Below, piece by piece: positions 26,724 through 35,054 of a stretch of 64,000 nt of DNA. A program made the position numbers and the translations under genes. Source of the stretch: a bacterium (GTDB taxonomy: Bacteria > Bdellovibrionota_C > UBA2361 > RFPC01); the NCBI GenBank assembly GCA_030428205.1, contig JAUIBK010000001.1, forward strand, positions 62,001 through 126,000, read 5' to 3'. Positions within the stretch are counted from its first letter, which is position 1. Each line of letters opens with the position of its first letter. The notes beneath the pieces are model-generated. The model searched no databases. It was not told where the DNA came from and saw nothing but the letters and a program-made list of their open reading frames with translations.

Positions 26724-26739
26724 CCTCCTCAGGAGGAGG
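26724..26739. terminator. CCTCCTC/GAGGAGG hairpin near the end of the Cys-rich gene
   Basis: CCTCCTC (26724-26730) and GAGGAGG (26733-26739) form a tight stem just downstream of the minus-strand cysteine-rich gene. There is no T-run, and the two-base loop is strained, so the function is uncertain. Confidence 0.25.
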
Positions 26740-26753
26740 TAACAAAATGCCCT

Positions 26754-27080
26754 TTAGCTTCCAACGAGCTTAATCACGTTGTCTGGGAGGTCTTCACAAG
26801 AAGACTCATCTTGGTGACAGTGGATTTCAGGAATAGAGCAGAGCCTTCCTGCAATACGGTCTTTTTTCTGGGCGTGTAGAGCTCTCCAACACATAGCTTC
26901 ATTCACATCACCACAACAGCCTCGGCAGGTAAAGTTATCCCAGTTGAGAGCAGCTGCTAAATCAAGACAAGTGTTGTAATTTTCGCATGAATACCTGCGG
27001 CGTGGAGCAGTCATTGGGCTTTCGACTTCGCCCGATCCTTCGCTCTCTATAACTTGAAAAGGACCTGGATTCCCTATCAT
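26754..27080 (-). CDS. cysteine-rich small protein of unknown function
   Basis: The 108-residue product has eleven cysteines and no signal peptide. The core reads RRRYSCENYNTCLDLAAALN followed by WDNFTC-RG-CCGDVNEAMC. This C-x5-C...W-x2-F-x-C-x2-CC layout recalls short cysteine-motif proteins I associate with deltaproteobacteria, which may bind zinc or iron; I cannot name the family with certainty. The N-terminal 25 residues are acidic linker, and a start at MTAPRRRY is possible. It stands alone on the minus strand. Confidence 0.6.
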   Translation of the reverse strand: MIGNPGPFQVIESEGSGEVESPMTAPRRRYSCENYNTCLDLAAALNWDNFTCRGCCGDVNEAMCWRALHAQKKDRIAGRLCSIPEIHCHQDESSCEDLPDNVIKLVGS

Positions 27081-27404
27081 AACGTGACCATAGTCTCTAC
27101 GTATTCGCTTGAACCCCTGCTGACTACTCTTTCAGGTTTACACATATTGGCCCCGCGATCAAACTTCTTGCCCTAGTTTTTTTTAGCAGAAATGACATCT
27201 GTTAATTAGTCGATATCACAAACAATAAAATGTGTTGCTCCTCTTGATTAGCTCATTAATTTAGGCCTCAATTGTAAGGCACTTCTTCTGGCTATTTTTT
27301 CTTTACTCCGTAGGATGAGGTTTGTCGTACTCTCTGGATTTATTCGCCGGGTATAGTGGCGCGAAAACGGATCGCTTTCACTCTTCTTTTCATACGAAGG
27401 ATAT
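27081..27404. other. AT-rich divergent intergenic region
   Basis: No gene is seen. It lies between the starts of the Cys-rich gene (leftward) and the hydrolase-like gene (rightward), and is AT-rich with several short T-runs. It should contain both promoters. TATAGT near 27350 is a possible -10 without a clear -35. Confidence 0.3.
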
Positions 27405-28205
27405 TTGTCTTCCCCAGGAAAATATGACACGCATCATATCTTCCGTGTGTCGTCCCCGAGGACGGCTTATACAGCGCTATGCGCTTTTATACTCAAATCA
27501 GCTTTGACTGACGACAAACCTGAGCTGTTTGAGTATACTCCACCCAGTATGAGTGATTGTGAGATTCTACTTGATGAAGGGAAGGGAAGGGCGTACGTAG
27601 TGCTCACTGAAAGGTCTGGTGATGCGCTCGTCCCTCTTTGTCGGAAGCTCTCTCAGGGTTCACGGTGTCTTTTACTTCAGTTAAAAAGTGCCCGAACGAG
27701 TGAAGAGCTGAACCTTCGGGTGCAAGCAGTTCTTGAAGTTCTCACAGAAGCAAACATCAGACAGTTTTCGTGTGTGGGGCTCCAAGATTCTTGTGTCGTT
27801 GTTCTGCAACTTGCTTTGAAGCAGCCGAAGCGGATCCGTACACTTGTTCTTATTGATGCTGTTACGCGACCTCACCCGACCGCTCTCGAACGTTTGTATG
27901 ATCGGATTGAGAGCTATCTCCCACTTGGTCTTCCTTTTCGTGTTCGCTCAAAAGGAGCTCACTTTAAACCTTTCGTACAACGATTACGATGCCCCGTTCT
28001 TGTCGTTCGAACAAAGGAGTTTTCGTCCTATCTCGAAAATGAATTTCAGGCGCTCCTTAGCCTTCTGCCAACTTCTTGGGCTATTCGCTGGCCAACGTAT
28101 CCAGAGCCTGAAGGGATTATTGAAGCTATTGAGCAGTTTCAGGATGTGCCAGTAAAGTGCCCACAGAAGAATCTGCGAAAAAGAGCTTCTCATGTTTCAC
28201 CGTAA
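27405..28205 (+). CDS. alpha/beta-hydrolase-fold-like protein lacking the usual nucleophile motif
   Basis: TTG start preceded by AAGGA; ATG 27549 is an alternative. In 266 residues, the segment FSCVGLQDSCVVVLQLALKQ followed by PKRIRTLVLIDAVTRPHP matches the nucleophile-elbow strand-helix-strand of alpha/beta hydrolases (GHSxGG...P..V..LVLID). The Gx-Ser-xG triad position reads GLQDS, with Gln where the catalytic Ser should be, and no obvious C-terminal catalytic His follows. It is probably a non-enzymatic or altered member. It overlaps the next gene by 14 bases, forming an operon with two membrane proteins. Confidence 0.6.
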   Translation: MSSPGKYDTHHIFRVSSPRTAYTALCAFILKSALTDDKPELFEYTPPSMSDCEILLDEGKGRAYVVLTERSGDALVPLCRKLSQGSRCLLLQLKSARTSEELNLRVQAVLEVLTEANIRQFSCVGLQDSCVVVLQLALKQPKRIRTLVLIDAVTRPHPTALERLYDRIESYLPLGLPFRVRSKGAHFKPFVQRLRCPVLVVRTKEFSSYLENEFQALLSLLPTSWAIRWPTYPEPEGIIEAIEQFQDVPVKCPQKNLRKRASHVSP

Positions 28206-28539
28206 AACCGTTGGAGCCAGGTGGCTCATCGTACTCTTCTTTAGCTTGCAAGCTGTCGTTGCTTTCGTCGCATTCGTGCGTTCCGATTCTATGAATCGGT
28301 TTGGTTGGCAAATGTTCTCTCGAGTTGCTCAGGTGAGGGAGCTTGCCGTAGAGCAAGGAGGGGAGCGAATTTCTCTCTGGGAACAGGAGTGGTTACGTCG
28401 TTCCGATCTTCGTGTAGATGAAATTCAGTTTGAATGTCTCTGTTCAAAATATGAAGGGGATATTTCCTTTGAACTGCTTCGAAGGGGAAAGTATGAGAAA
28501 CAGGTATTTTCCTGTGAGCTTTTTGGGAAGGAGCTGTGA
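28192..28539 (+). CDS. small membrane-anchored protein paired with the HTTM-like gene
   Basis: The 115-residue product has an N-terminal membrane segment (WLIVLFFSLQAVVAFVAFV) and a soluble C-terminal part (FGWQMFSRVAQVRELAVEQG...). No family is recognised. It overlaps the hydrolase-like gene upstream by 14 bases and the HTTM-like gene downstream by 4 bases (GTGA). The tight coupling suggests a complex with the HTTM-like protein. The WQMF segment recalls the region after the last helices of HTTM proteins, so this may be a split-off part (inference). Confidence 0.6.
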   Translation: MFHRKTVGARWLIVLFFSLQAVVAFVAFVRSDSMNRFGWQMFSRVAQVRELAVEQGGERISLWEQEWLRRSDLRVDEIQFECLCSKYEGDISFELLRRGKYEKQVFSCELFGKEL

Positions 28540-29267
28540 AATTTTCTCTTGTGGGCTCTCGGTGTATAGGCTTTGCGGCATGTATTACTGCGATTGAGCT
28601 ACGTAGTATCGCCCAGGTTATTGAGGAGCAAGAGCTCTGTCGTTTCCCGTACTCTTTTTTTTCTCTCGTCGACTATCCATTTGAGCCTGCTGTTCTAGCC
28701 CTTGGGACATTAGGAGTGCTGCTCTGTCTTTTTCCGTGTGCTCTTTTCTTTACACTTCTCTGTCCAGTAACATTCACGCTCCTGCTCTCAGATATCCGGA
28801 TGTATTCTAATCACCTCTATCTTCTCTCGATTTTTTCACTTATGGCAGCGTTGTGCTATAGCCACCAAAAGAATGAAGAGCCTGCTCGAGATAGTTATCG
28901 TTTTCTTTTTCAGTGGCAGTTAGGTCTTACCTATTTCTTTGCTGCCTTAACCAAGATAAACGCTTTTTATCTCTCTGGTGGGATTGTCAATGCTTATTGG
29001 AGTGACACTTCCCTTCTCCCGCTTCCAGATTTTTTACGTACGTTTGAGGTGTTCACTTGTGTTGCTCTTTGCTCCATTGTGGCAGAGTGTTGTCTGGCGT
29101 TCGCTGTTTTTCTTAAGAGAAGACTGAGTATGACTCTTCCGCTGGCTTTTCTCTTTCATGTGGGGTTGATCCTTACGGCTACAAGCACTCAAGTGCTAGG
29201 AGTTTCGGCGTTTAGTTTGCTCATGATGGCGGGATGGTTGGCGACACGTGAGCACTATACGCAGTAA
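28536..29267 (+). CDS. HTTM-domain (vitamin-K-dependent-carboxylase-like) membrane protein
   Basis: GTG start inside the previous stop, with AAGGAG just upstream. The 243-residue product has about seven membrane segments. Segments YSNHLYLLSIFSLMAAL and WQLGLTYFFAALTKINAFYLSG match the HTTM family signature (QL...YF.aGl.KLN). HTTM proteins are related to gamma-carboxylases, but most bacterial ones have unknown function. It is shorter than usual because the C-terminal lumenal domain is absent. Confidence 0.7.
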   Translation: MKFSLVGSRCIGFAACITAIELRSIAQVIEEQELCRFPYSFFSLVDYPFEPAVLALGTLGVLLCLFPCALFFTLLCPVTFTLLLSDIRMYSNHLYLLSIFSLMAALCYSHQKNEEPARDSYRFLFQWQLGLTYFFAALTKINAFYLSGGIVNAYWSDTSLLPLPDFLRTFEVFTCVALCSIVAECCLAFAVFLKRRLSMTLPLAFLFHVGLILTATSTQVLGVSAFSLLMMAGWLATREHYTQ

Positions 29268-29422
29268 GAAAGAAGGCCACCCATTACTTTGGTTATAGCA
29301 CTAGAAAATGAACCTTAGATATGGTTTCAGTCCATTACCTTTGTGGTGAGTTTTTCGAGGGCTATCGAGAGCCAGAAGAATCGTGGAAGAAAGCTTCTTT
29401 GTGCGGAATTGACCTAGGAATT

Positions 29423-29475
29423 CCACCGAGCACATCAAGAGTACCGAGAAGATGACTCTGCGATGCGCTCGGTGG
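29423..29475. terminator. inverted repeat between convergent genes
   Basis: CCACCGAGC (29423-29431) pairs with GCTCGGTGG (29467-29475), a perfect 9-bp stem with a 35-nt loop. It lies between the convergent HTTM operon and VWA gene. There is no T-run. It is plausibly a bidirectional transcript end. Confidence 0.35.
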
Positions 29476-29522
29476 CTATAAAGGTTCCTTGGAGCTCCTA
29501 CATATGAGCCCTTAAACGAGAA

Positions 29523-31493
29523 TTATCCTTCTTGCGAGAGTGTTAGCTCTTCTTTGGTAATCTTTCCAGGTCGTACCTCGAACTCTTTTTCGTATTTCTT
29601 TCGATCGTAAGTAGCTCGAGCCATATACTTTCCTGGGAGCATACGGTATTTGGGAGTTTTTCCTCCGCCCGATTTGAGTTGTTCAGGCTTTTCCATACTA
29701 TCAGCTTCAACGAGAGTATAGACTTCCCAGTAAATTCTTTCCGGGTTTTGGCCCTCAGATGTTACTGCTGAGAGTTGAATCTCTCCTTCTTGTGGAAAGA
29801 TGACCTCAATGCGGTTCTTTTTGAGAGGCTTTACCTCAACTTCTTGTTCAACTTTAGCCATTCCCCGACGAGAGCGAACTTTTGCTAAATAGGTTCCGCC
29901 GAGGAGCTTATAAGAGGGCTCTGCTCCTTTTCCGTATGTGACAAGCTCAGGTTTCTCGATGCTGTCTTCAGCTACGATAGAGTGAATCTCCCACAGAACA
30001 TCAGTGAGTGGTTTGCCGCCTGCTTGGTGAACTGCGACAAGCTCAAGGAGTCCTTCGGCAGCAATGAGAACCTCGGTTGTTGTTTTCTTACCTCCAATGA
30101 CTTCGATCTCTTGCTCCGCCGATGCCTTTCCCCCACGAGAAGAAACAACTGCCATATATTTTCCAGGGAGAAGCTTGTATTCAGGTTGCGCACCTTTTCC
30201 ATATGTCACGTTCGTCCCTTTTGCCATTTCAGTATCAAGGGTGTTTACCTTCCAGTGGACTTCGTTGAGAGGTTTTCCACCTGGCTCGTTTACGGCAACA
30301 AGCTTAATAATTCCTTCCTGCGTAAGAACAACTTCGATCGTGTCTTTTTTACCAGGGCGAACTTCGATTTCTTGAGTCGCGGTAGCTTTTCCACCGAGAG
30401 ATCTTACTTCGGCGAGATATTTCCCAGGAAGAAGCTTGTATTCGGGTTGTGCCCCTTTGCCGTACGCAACGTTTGCCCCTTTTGTGTTGTCTTCAGAAAT
30501 GGTGTTTACGTGCCAAGCAACCTGCTCAAGAGGCTCTTCCCCAGCTCTATTCACAGCAACAAGTTTCACAATCCCCTCGAGAGGAAGAACAACTTCCTGT
30601 GTCGTTTCTCCTTCAGCTGGGACTTCAAACTCTTTTGATGCAGTGGCTTTTCCGCCGAGTGATTTGACCTCGGCAACGTAGAGTCCTGGTTCTAGGGTAT
30701 AGTCTGGAGTTGGCCCACGTCCGTAAGCGACCGCTGAAACTGCCTTTTTCCCTTGGTCTTCGGCTTTAAATACTAGCCATGAGACGTTTTCGAGTGGTTC
30801 ACCTCCCTCATGGTGAACAGCATAGAGATGAACATTCTTCTCGTTGGCACGAGCTACCTCTTGAACAGCCTCATCAAGTGAGGATTTCAGAGAGGCCGCA
30901 TCATTTGCTGCCAGGAAGCGTCCTCCGGTGTTTTCAGCAAGACAAGTAAGTTGAGCTTTGGCCTCTTTCTCTTTGATATCAAATCCAACCACGTGAGTCG
31001 TAAAATCAATTCCGCTTGCTTCAAGTTTTCGAGCAACTTCACATGGGTCGTAGTCACATGTCTCGATGCCGTCGCTCACAAGAATAACGGTAGCTTTTTG
31101 CTCGGTGTACTTGAGCTCCTCGGCTGCTTGCATGACTGCCTGAGAAAGAGGTGTTTTTCCTTTTGGATTAATTGCATTGAGCTTTGATTCGATAACGCCA
31201 GGCTTGATGTGTGATACTGGAACAAGGGCTTCGATATCAGAGCAGTCTCCCTTCTTGCGGTGACCGTAAGCGGTCAAGCCGAGTTCAATGGAAGGATCCC
31301 AGTCCTTAACAAGGTCGCGAACGACCGACTTGGCGATGCCAATTTTTGGCTCAGCATTAATTTGTCCCCACATACTACCGGAAGCATCAAGCACGATGAT
31401 GACCTTGTTTGCTTCAGCTGTTTGTGGAAGATCGGCTAGAACACTCATTGGGAGAAAGAGGAGTGTGGCTAGGATGAGGTGGATATATTTCAT
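29523..31493 (-). CDS. secreted VWA-domain protein with five tandem beta repeats
   Basis: The 656-residue product has a signal peptide ending about VLA (residue 20). A von Willebrand A domain (30-205) carries a full metal-ion site: DASGS at 36-40, the threonine in GKTPLSQAV, and VSDGIETC. Two disulphide-capable cysteine pairs are present. From about residue 220 to the end, five repeats of about 87 residues follow, with consensus features LVAVN-xxGGxPL-xxVxW, VTYGKGAQPEYKLLPGKYLA and a closing EVVL-xxEG. The repeats look like carboxypeptidase-regulatory/Ig-type beta sandwiches. It is probably periplasmic or surface-exposed and ligand-binding. Transcribed alone. Confidence 0.85.
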   Translation of the reverse strand: MKYIHLILATLLFLPMSVLADLPQTAEANKVIIVLDASGSMWGQINAEPKIGIAKSVVRDLVKDWDPSIELGLTAYGHRKKGDCSDIEALVPVSHIKPGVIESKLNAINPKGKTPLSQAVMQAAEELKYTEQKATVILVSDGIETCDYDPCEVARKLEASGIDFTTHVVGFDIKEKEAKAQLTCLAENTGGRFLAANDAASLKSSLDEAVQEVARANEKNVHLYAVHHEGGEPLENVSWLVFKAEDQGKKAVSAVAYGRGPTPDYTLEPGLYVAEVKSLGGKATASKEFEVPAEGETTQEVVLPLEGIVKLVAVNRAGEEPLEQVAWHVNTISEDNTKGANVAYGKGAQPEYKLLPGKYLAEVRSLGGKATATQEIEVRPGKKDTIEVVLTQEGIIKLVAVNEPGGKPLNEVHWKVNTLDTEMAKGTNVTYGKGAQPEYKLLPGKYMAVVSSRGGKASAEQEIEVIGGKKTTTEVLIAAEGLLELVAVHQAGGKPLTDVLWEIHSIVAEDSIEKPELVTYGKGAEPSYKLLGGTYLAKVRSRRGMAKVEQEVEVKPLKKNRIEVIFPQEGEIQLSAVTSEGQNPERIYWEVYTLVEADSMEKPEQLKSGGGKTPKYRMLPGKYMARATYDRKKYEKEFEVRPGKITKEELTLSQEG

Positions 31494-31840
31494 AGCACTA
31501 GTTTCCCTAGGAATATACGCTTTTTGCCCGTTTGGGCGTTGGGAAGATATACCAAAAAGGGGGGAGGATTTGAAGTGCTATATCAATTCCTTGCTTATCT
31601 CCTTGATCTGGCTCCGCCTGGTTACAAATTTATAACGCGAAGTACGCGAGGGACGCGAAGTCGTCTTTTTCCTCTTCGCGTCCCTCGCGTACTTCGCGTT
31701 ATAAAATTTCACCGTGGGATCTGCATTTTCTATGAAATTGCCCCTTGCCCGTGGATCTGGGCCTAGTCCTAGGCCTGCTCCAAGCCGAAAGATGCCAAGG
31801 CTCGTTTGTTATGAGCGCGTACAAGAGGAAGAAGGAGCTA
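31494..31840. other. gene-free interval dominated by a dispersed element
   Basis: It lies between the starts/ends of two minus-strand genes (VWA protein and AlgX-like). No plausible gene is present: an apparent plus-strand frame near 31714 is read through the repeat element and recurs on the minus strand at the other copy near 59260. The promoter for the VWA gene should be near 31500-31560. Confidence 0.5.
31590..31775 (+). repeat. ~170-bp dispersed element with 32-bp perfect hairpin, copy 1
   Basis: Arms 31629-31660 and 31674-31705 are perfectly complementary over 32 bp and built from GCGAAG/GACGCGAAG blocks, with a 13-nt loop. Both flanks are also shared with the inverted copy at 59202-59372: the left flank with GGCTCCGCCTGGTTACAAAT, the right with CTGCATTTTCTATGAAATTG and CCCCTT-CCC-x3-GATCTGGG. 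Homology beyond the hairpin shows a mobile-type repeat, not two independent terminators. No transposase is linked; it is MITE-like or RNA-like. Confidence 0.8.
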
Positions 31841-32986
31841 TCAGGATTGCCCCTGTTCGAGCACCCGTTTTGGAAATCCATGACCCAATCGGTGAATGAA
31901 TCCTTCATTCACCTCAAGAACAATATATTTACTTTTGAGTGCTCGAGTGATCCACCGGGATTCTTTTCGTTTGATTGGTGTGACCTTTCCACGTGGAAAA
32001 GGAACAGAACGTTTAAAGTAGTAATACATATCACGGTGTGAAAAGAATGGGGCTTTATCAAGGTGGTGAAAGAGGGACCAAAGAAAACTTGTTCCTACAA
32101 ATAGAATTCTTTCGCGTGAGTTTTCGGGGTGTGGGGTGAAGTTTCGGACTACTTTGGGAGTAGGTTTGATGAGTTTCTTGGGAAACCAGAGATTTGCTAC
32201 AGATAAAAGATCTCTGTCCATTTGTAAAGGAGTCTGTCGCTTTCCATCAACATCGCACTTTAGTGACCCACTAAATGTAGAGTCAATCTTTGAGATGGTT
32301 TGCGCAAGCTCTGAGACGATTAAGCACGCCCCCAGCTCATTCCAATGAGTCCCGGTAGGGGCGAAGAAAGAGTCTTCGAAGTTTACAGCGTGTCTTCTGA
32401 GCACAGCTGGCCCATCGATCACTGGTACGCCTGCAGCGTTGAGTTTCTCAATGAGAAATGGAAGAGGTGCTTCGGGGTTCTTAAACGAATCGTCGACTCT
32501 ATAGAGCGAAGGAATAAGCTCTGGATAAAGCGCTGGCTTATTCGCGCTTATGAGGATGATGAGTGATTTGCCTTGTGAGGTAAGGAGTTCGCTTAGAGCT
32601 TTAAGCTCTCGAATTCTCTCTTTGAGCACCTTCTTTTTGGGATAGAGCACTCCTTGTGCTCTGAGCAGGTAAGACTTTTCAATGAGGTGTCCATCGTTTC
32701 CAAGGATAGCCTTTCCTTTTGTGCTCGAAAAAAGCTGAGAGAAGATCGAATAGTTCAGTTGATTATCTGTTTTGACGAGTGGTGTTCGAATGCCAAGGGT
32801 ATTGATGAACCACTTTTCAAAACGGGCTTGAAATTTTCCAGATGAAAATGTTTCAAGGGAAAGTTTTGGTTGTTTTCGCTCTTTACTCACGCCGCCAAGC
32901 TGGTCCCACTGTGGTGCAACAACTTCAGTCAGAAGAGGAAAAGAGAGAAAGCAAAACGTTAAAAGTGGAAAGAGAAGCTTCATCAT
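31841..32986 (-). CDS. AlgX/AlgJ-like SGNH O-acetyltransferase family protein
   Basis: The 381-residue product has a signal peptide or anchor (MMKLLFPLLTFCFLSFPLL). SGNH-type motifs are GTHWNELGA and FVGTSFLWSL (Ser of GxSF). In AlgX/AlgJ the first motif is usually DTHW; here the Asp position is Gly, so the catalytic triad may be altered. These proteins take acetyl groups passed across the membrane by AlgI-type MBOATs and add them to exported glycans. It lies 8 bases downstream of the MBOAT gene, a standard pairing. Confidence 0.82.
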   Translation of the reverse strand: MMKLLFPLLTFCFLSFPLLTEVVAPQWDQLGGVSKERKQPKLSLETFSSGKFQARFEKWFINTLGIRTPLVKTDNQLNYSIFSQLFSSTKGKAILGNDGHLIEKSYLLRAQGVLYPKKKVLKERIRELKALSELLTSQGKSLIILISANKPALYPELIPSLYRVDDSFKNPEAPLPFLIEKLNAAGVPVIDGPAVLRRHAVNFEDSFFAPTGTHWNELGACLIVSELAQTISKIDSTFSGSLKCDVDGKRQTPLQMDRDLLSVANLWFPKKLIKPTPKVVRNFTPHPENSRERILFVGTSFLWSLFHHLDKAPFFSHRDMYYYFKRSVPFPRGKVTPIKRKESRWITRALKSKYIVLEVNEGFIHRLGHGFPKRVLEQGQS

Positions 32987-32994
32987 CGAATCGA

Positions 32995-34413
32995 TTAAAA
33001 CCTAAAGTAAAGAAATGGGGTGTAATCGAGCCCGGCAAGAGCGCTGAGCGACAGTATCAGGACACAAAAGGCAGAGAGCTGATAGGTATACGAAGGAGGT
33101 TGTAATTGAGCGTTGCTGCTCTGTTTGTGCCGGATGAGCGGATAAAAACTTAAAGCGATAGCAAGGATAAACATGCCTAAGCTTCTCGGTTGAAGGAGCT
33201 CCCCAAGCATAACCGCTTTGGTAGCAGGCTCTCCTAGTCCAAACAGGTAACTAAAGTAGGTCAGTGCATCACCGAGAGAATCTGCGCGAAAGAGAACCCA
33301 GGAGAAGACAACAAGAAGAAAGGTAAAAAGGGTGCGAAAGATGTTGTTTTGACGATTCATTGGAACGCCCAAGAGTCGTTCAAGACTCATGAAGAAACCG
33401 TGATACCCTCCCCAGACGATGAAGTTCCAACTTGCACCGTGCCACACCCCAGAGAGTAAGAACACCATCCAGAGGTTGAGAGCGTTTCTCAAAGACGAGA
33501 CTCTATTTCCACCAAGTGGAATGTAGAGATACTCTTTCATCCAGTTGGAAAGAGTCATGTGCCACCGTGTCCAAAACTCACGAACGGTTTCTGAGATGTA
33601 GGGGTGATTGAAATTTTCAGGGAATCGAAATCCAAAGAGCCGACCGAGCCCAATAGCCATATCCGAGTAGCCACTAAAATCGAAATAGATCTGAAAGGTG
33701 TAGCAGAGAATTCCTAGCCAAGCGAAAAAGGTTGTTTGCTCACCGACAGAGAGGGCAAACACACCATCGGCAACCTGGCCTACAAAATCTGCGATAAGAA
33801 CTTTTTTTCCGAGTCCGAGAGAAAAGCGTGAGATGCCGATTGTGAGATCGTCTGCGCGCACCTTTCGAAGGTGAAGTTGTTCTGAGATTTCGTGATAGCG
33901 AACAATTGGACCGGCGATGAGCTGTGGAAAAAGTGCAACATAGAGAGCGTAGTCAGTCAGTGAGACGGCAGGCTTAGCGGTGCCTCGGTAGACATCAACA
34001 AGGTAGCTAATCTTCTGAAAGGTAAAGAAGGAGATGCCAATAGGTAGGAGTACTTCGGCCCAGACGAGACTTGAAAAACCGAGAGAGGTGAGCAGGGCGC
34101 TAAGCTCACCAAGTAAAAAATTCCAGTATTTATAGTAGAGAAGAAGAGAGAGGTTGGCAGTGATGCCAAAACCAAGCAGCCATTTCTTTGCTCGATCCGA
34201 GTGCGAGCTCAGGGACGAGAGGTGCTTACCAAGGAGGTAGTCAAAGACACTCATCCCAAAAAGAAGTGGGATGATGGTTGGAGCCCCCCACGCATAAAAC
34301 AGATAGCTTAGAGCGAGAAGGACTCCATTCTTCCACCTAGTTGGCGAGAGCCAGTAGAGGCAAAGCGTGAGTGGAAGAAAAAGGCAGAGAAAGGTAAACG
34401 AACTAAAAAGCAC
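32995..34413 (-). CDS. MBOAT-family O-acyltransferase, AlgI-like
   Basis: The 472-residue polytopic protein has the MBOAT histidine in LSGVWHGASWNFIVWGGYHG. AlgI hallmarks are LLYYKYWNFL, LLPIGISFFTFQKISYLVDVY and the PLIAGPIVRYHE-like segment. It transfers acetyl groups from cytoplasmic donors to a periplasmic acetylation partner, here the adjacent AlgX-like protein. The glycan may be the one exported from the 19-26 kb operon, or peptidoglycan or another polymer; nothing in the sequence decides. The upstream gene ends 3 bases before. Confidence 0.92.
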   Translation of the reverse strand: MLFSSFTFLCLFLPLTLCLYWLSPTRWKNGVLLALSYLFYAWGAPTIIPLLFGMSVFDYLLGKHLSSLSSHSDRAKKWLLGFGITANLSLLLYYKYWNFLLGELSALLTSLGFSSLVWAEVLLPIGISFFTFQKISYLVDVYRGTAKPAVSLTDYALYVALFPQLIAGPIVRYHEISEQLHLRKVRADDLTIGISRFSLGLGKKVLIADFVGQVADGVFALSVGEQTTFFAWLGILCYTFQIYFDFSGYSDMAIGLGRLFGFRFPENFNHPYISETVREFWTRWHMTLSNWMKEYLYIPLGGNRVSSLRNALNLWMVFLLSGVWHGASWNFIVWGGYHGFFMSLERLLGVPMNRQNNIFRTLFTFLLVVFSWVLFRADSLGDALTYFSYLFGLGEPATKAVMLGELLQPRSLGMFILAIALSFYPLIRHKQSSNAQLQPPSYTYQLSAFCVLILSLSALAGLDYTPFLYFRF

Positions 34414-34416
34414 GCA

Positions 34417-34815
34417 TTACTTTCCAGGCATTCCCATCGGAGGCATCCCCATTGGTGGCATCCCGCCCATCATCTTTGCGCCCATGTTTTTCATTGGGTT
34501 TGGGCAAAGTTTGTCTATCTCTTTTTCGACAGCAGCACTAAATTCTTTATCATCTTTGAGATCGCCGTACTTCTCTTCGAGCTTATTCATACAAGCTTCC
34601 ATTTTTGGCATCAGTCCTTGCATCTCTTGAGACATAGATTGAAGCGCAGAGAAGTCTCCTTTGCTCATGGCATCATTGACTGTGTTCATCTTGTCAAAGA
34701 GTGGTTTTGAGCAGGAGCAAAATTCTTTTGCAGCTGATTCCGGGCCCTTTTTGGAGCATCCTGAGAAGAAAAAGCAGAGAGCAAGTAGAGTTACTAGTAG
34801 ACGAGCAATATTCAT
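34417..34815 (-). CDS. small Met-rich lipoprotein
   Basis: I chose ATG 34815 because AAGGAG lies 8 bases upstream; a GTG at 34824 abuts the ribosome site. The 132-residue product has lipobox FSGC, then a helical domain with four more cysteines (FCSCSKPLFDKM..., EACMNKLEEKYGD, KLCPNP), and ends in a Gly/Met/Pro repeat with PMGMPPMGM. It precedes the MBOAT gene by 3 bases and is probably in the same operon. The function is unknown; metal binding through Met/Cys is possible. Confidence 0.7.
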   Translation of the reverse strand: MNIARLLVTLLALCFFFSGCSKKGPESAAKEFCSCSKPLFDKMNTVNDAMSKGDFSALQSMSQEMQGLMPKMEACMNKLEEKYGDLKDDKEFSAAVEKEIDKLCPNPMKNMGAKMMGGMPPMGMPPMGMPGK

Positions 34816-34898
34816 ATCAAACACTCCTTAACACAGTTGTGCCGGGAGGATATCGAAGGATGGAGGGGAAGGGAAGGGATTTTGGAGATTCTGATTAT

Positions 34899-35010
34899 TA
34901 GGCGGAGGCTGATGCCAAGAATAAGGCCAAGGCCAAGATATAAGATGAAGGCGGAGGTGAAGGTTGAGGCTGAGGAATAGACCTCCTTATTCTGAGTCTT
35001 TCTCTCAGCC
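34899..35010. repeat. dispersed GGCGGAG repeat, expanded copy
   Basis: Starts GGCGGAGGCTGATGCCAAGA, matching the minus-strand reading of 9563-9603 and the partial copy at 44-79. It continues with a second GGCGGAGG (34951) and an inverted pair GGCTGAG (34968-34974)/CTCAGCC (35004-35010). It lies between the divergent lipoprotein and cysteine-synthase-like genes. Confidence 0.5.
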
Positions 35011-35054
35011 CCTTCCTCCCCGTTCCTATTCAACATGTGTTAGTATCCTCCTAC

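Noticed and set aside
26744-26770. Eight-codon frame after a perfect AGGAGG site
   Set aside because: It overlaps the end of the opposing Cys-rich gene, and the AGGAGG is one arm of a hairpin; no regulated gene follows.
31714-31899. Plus-strand frame resembling one on the minus strand near 59260
   Set aside because: The similarity comes from the dispersed element itself; neither has a ribosome site or conserved end.
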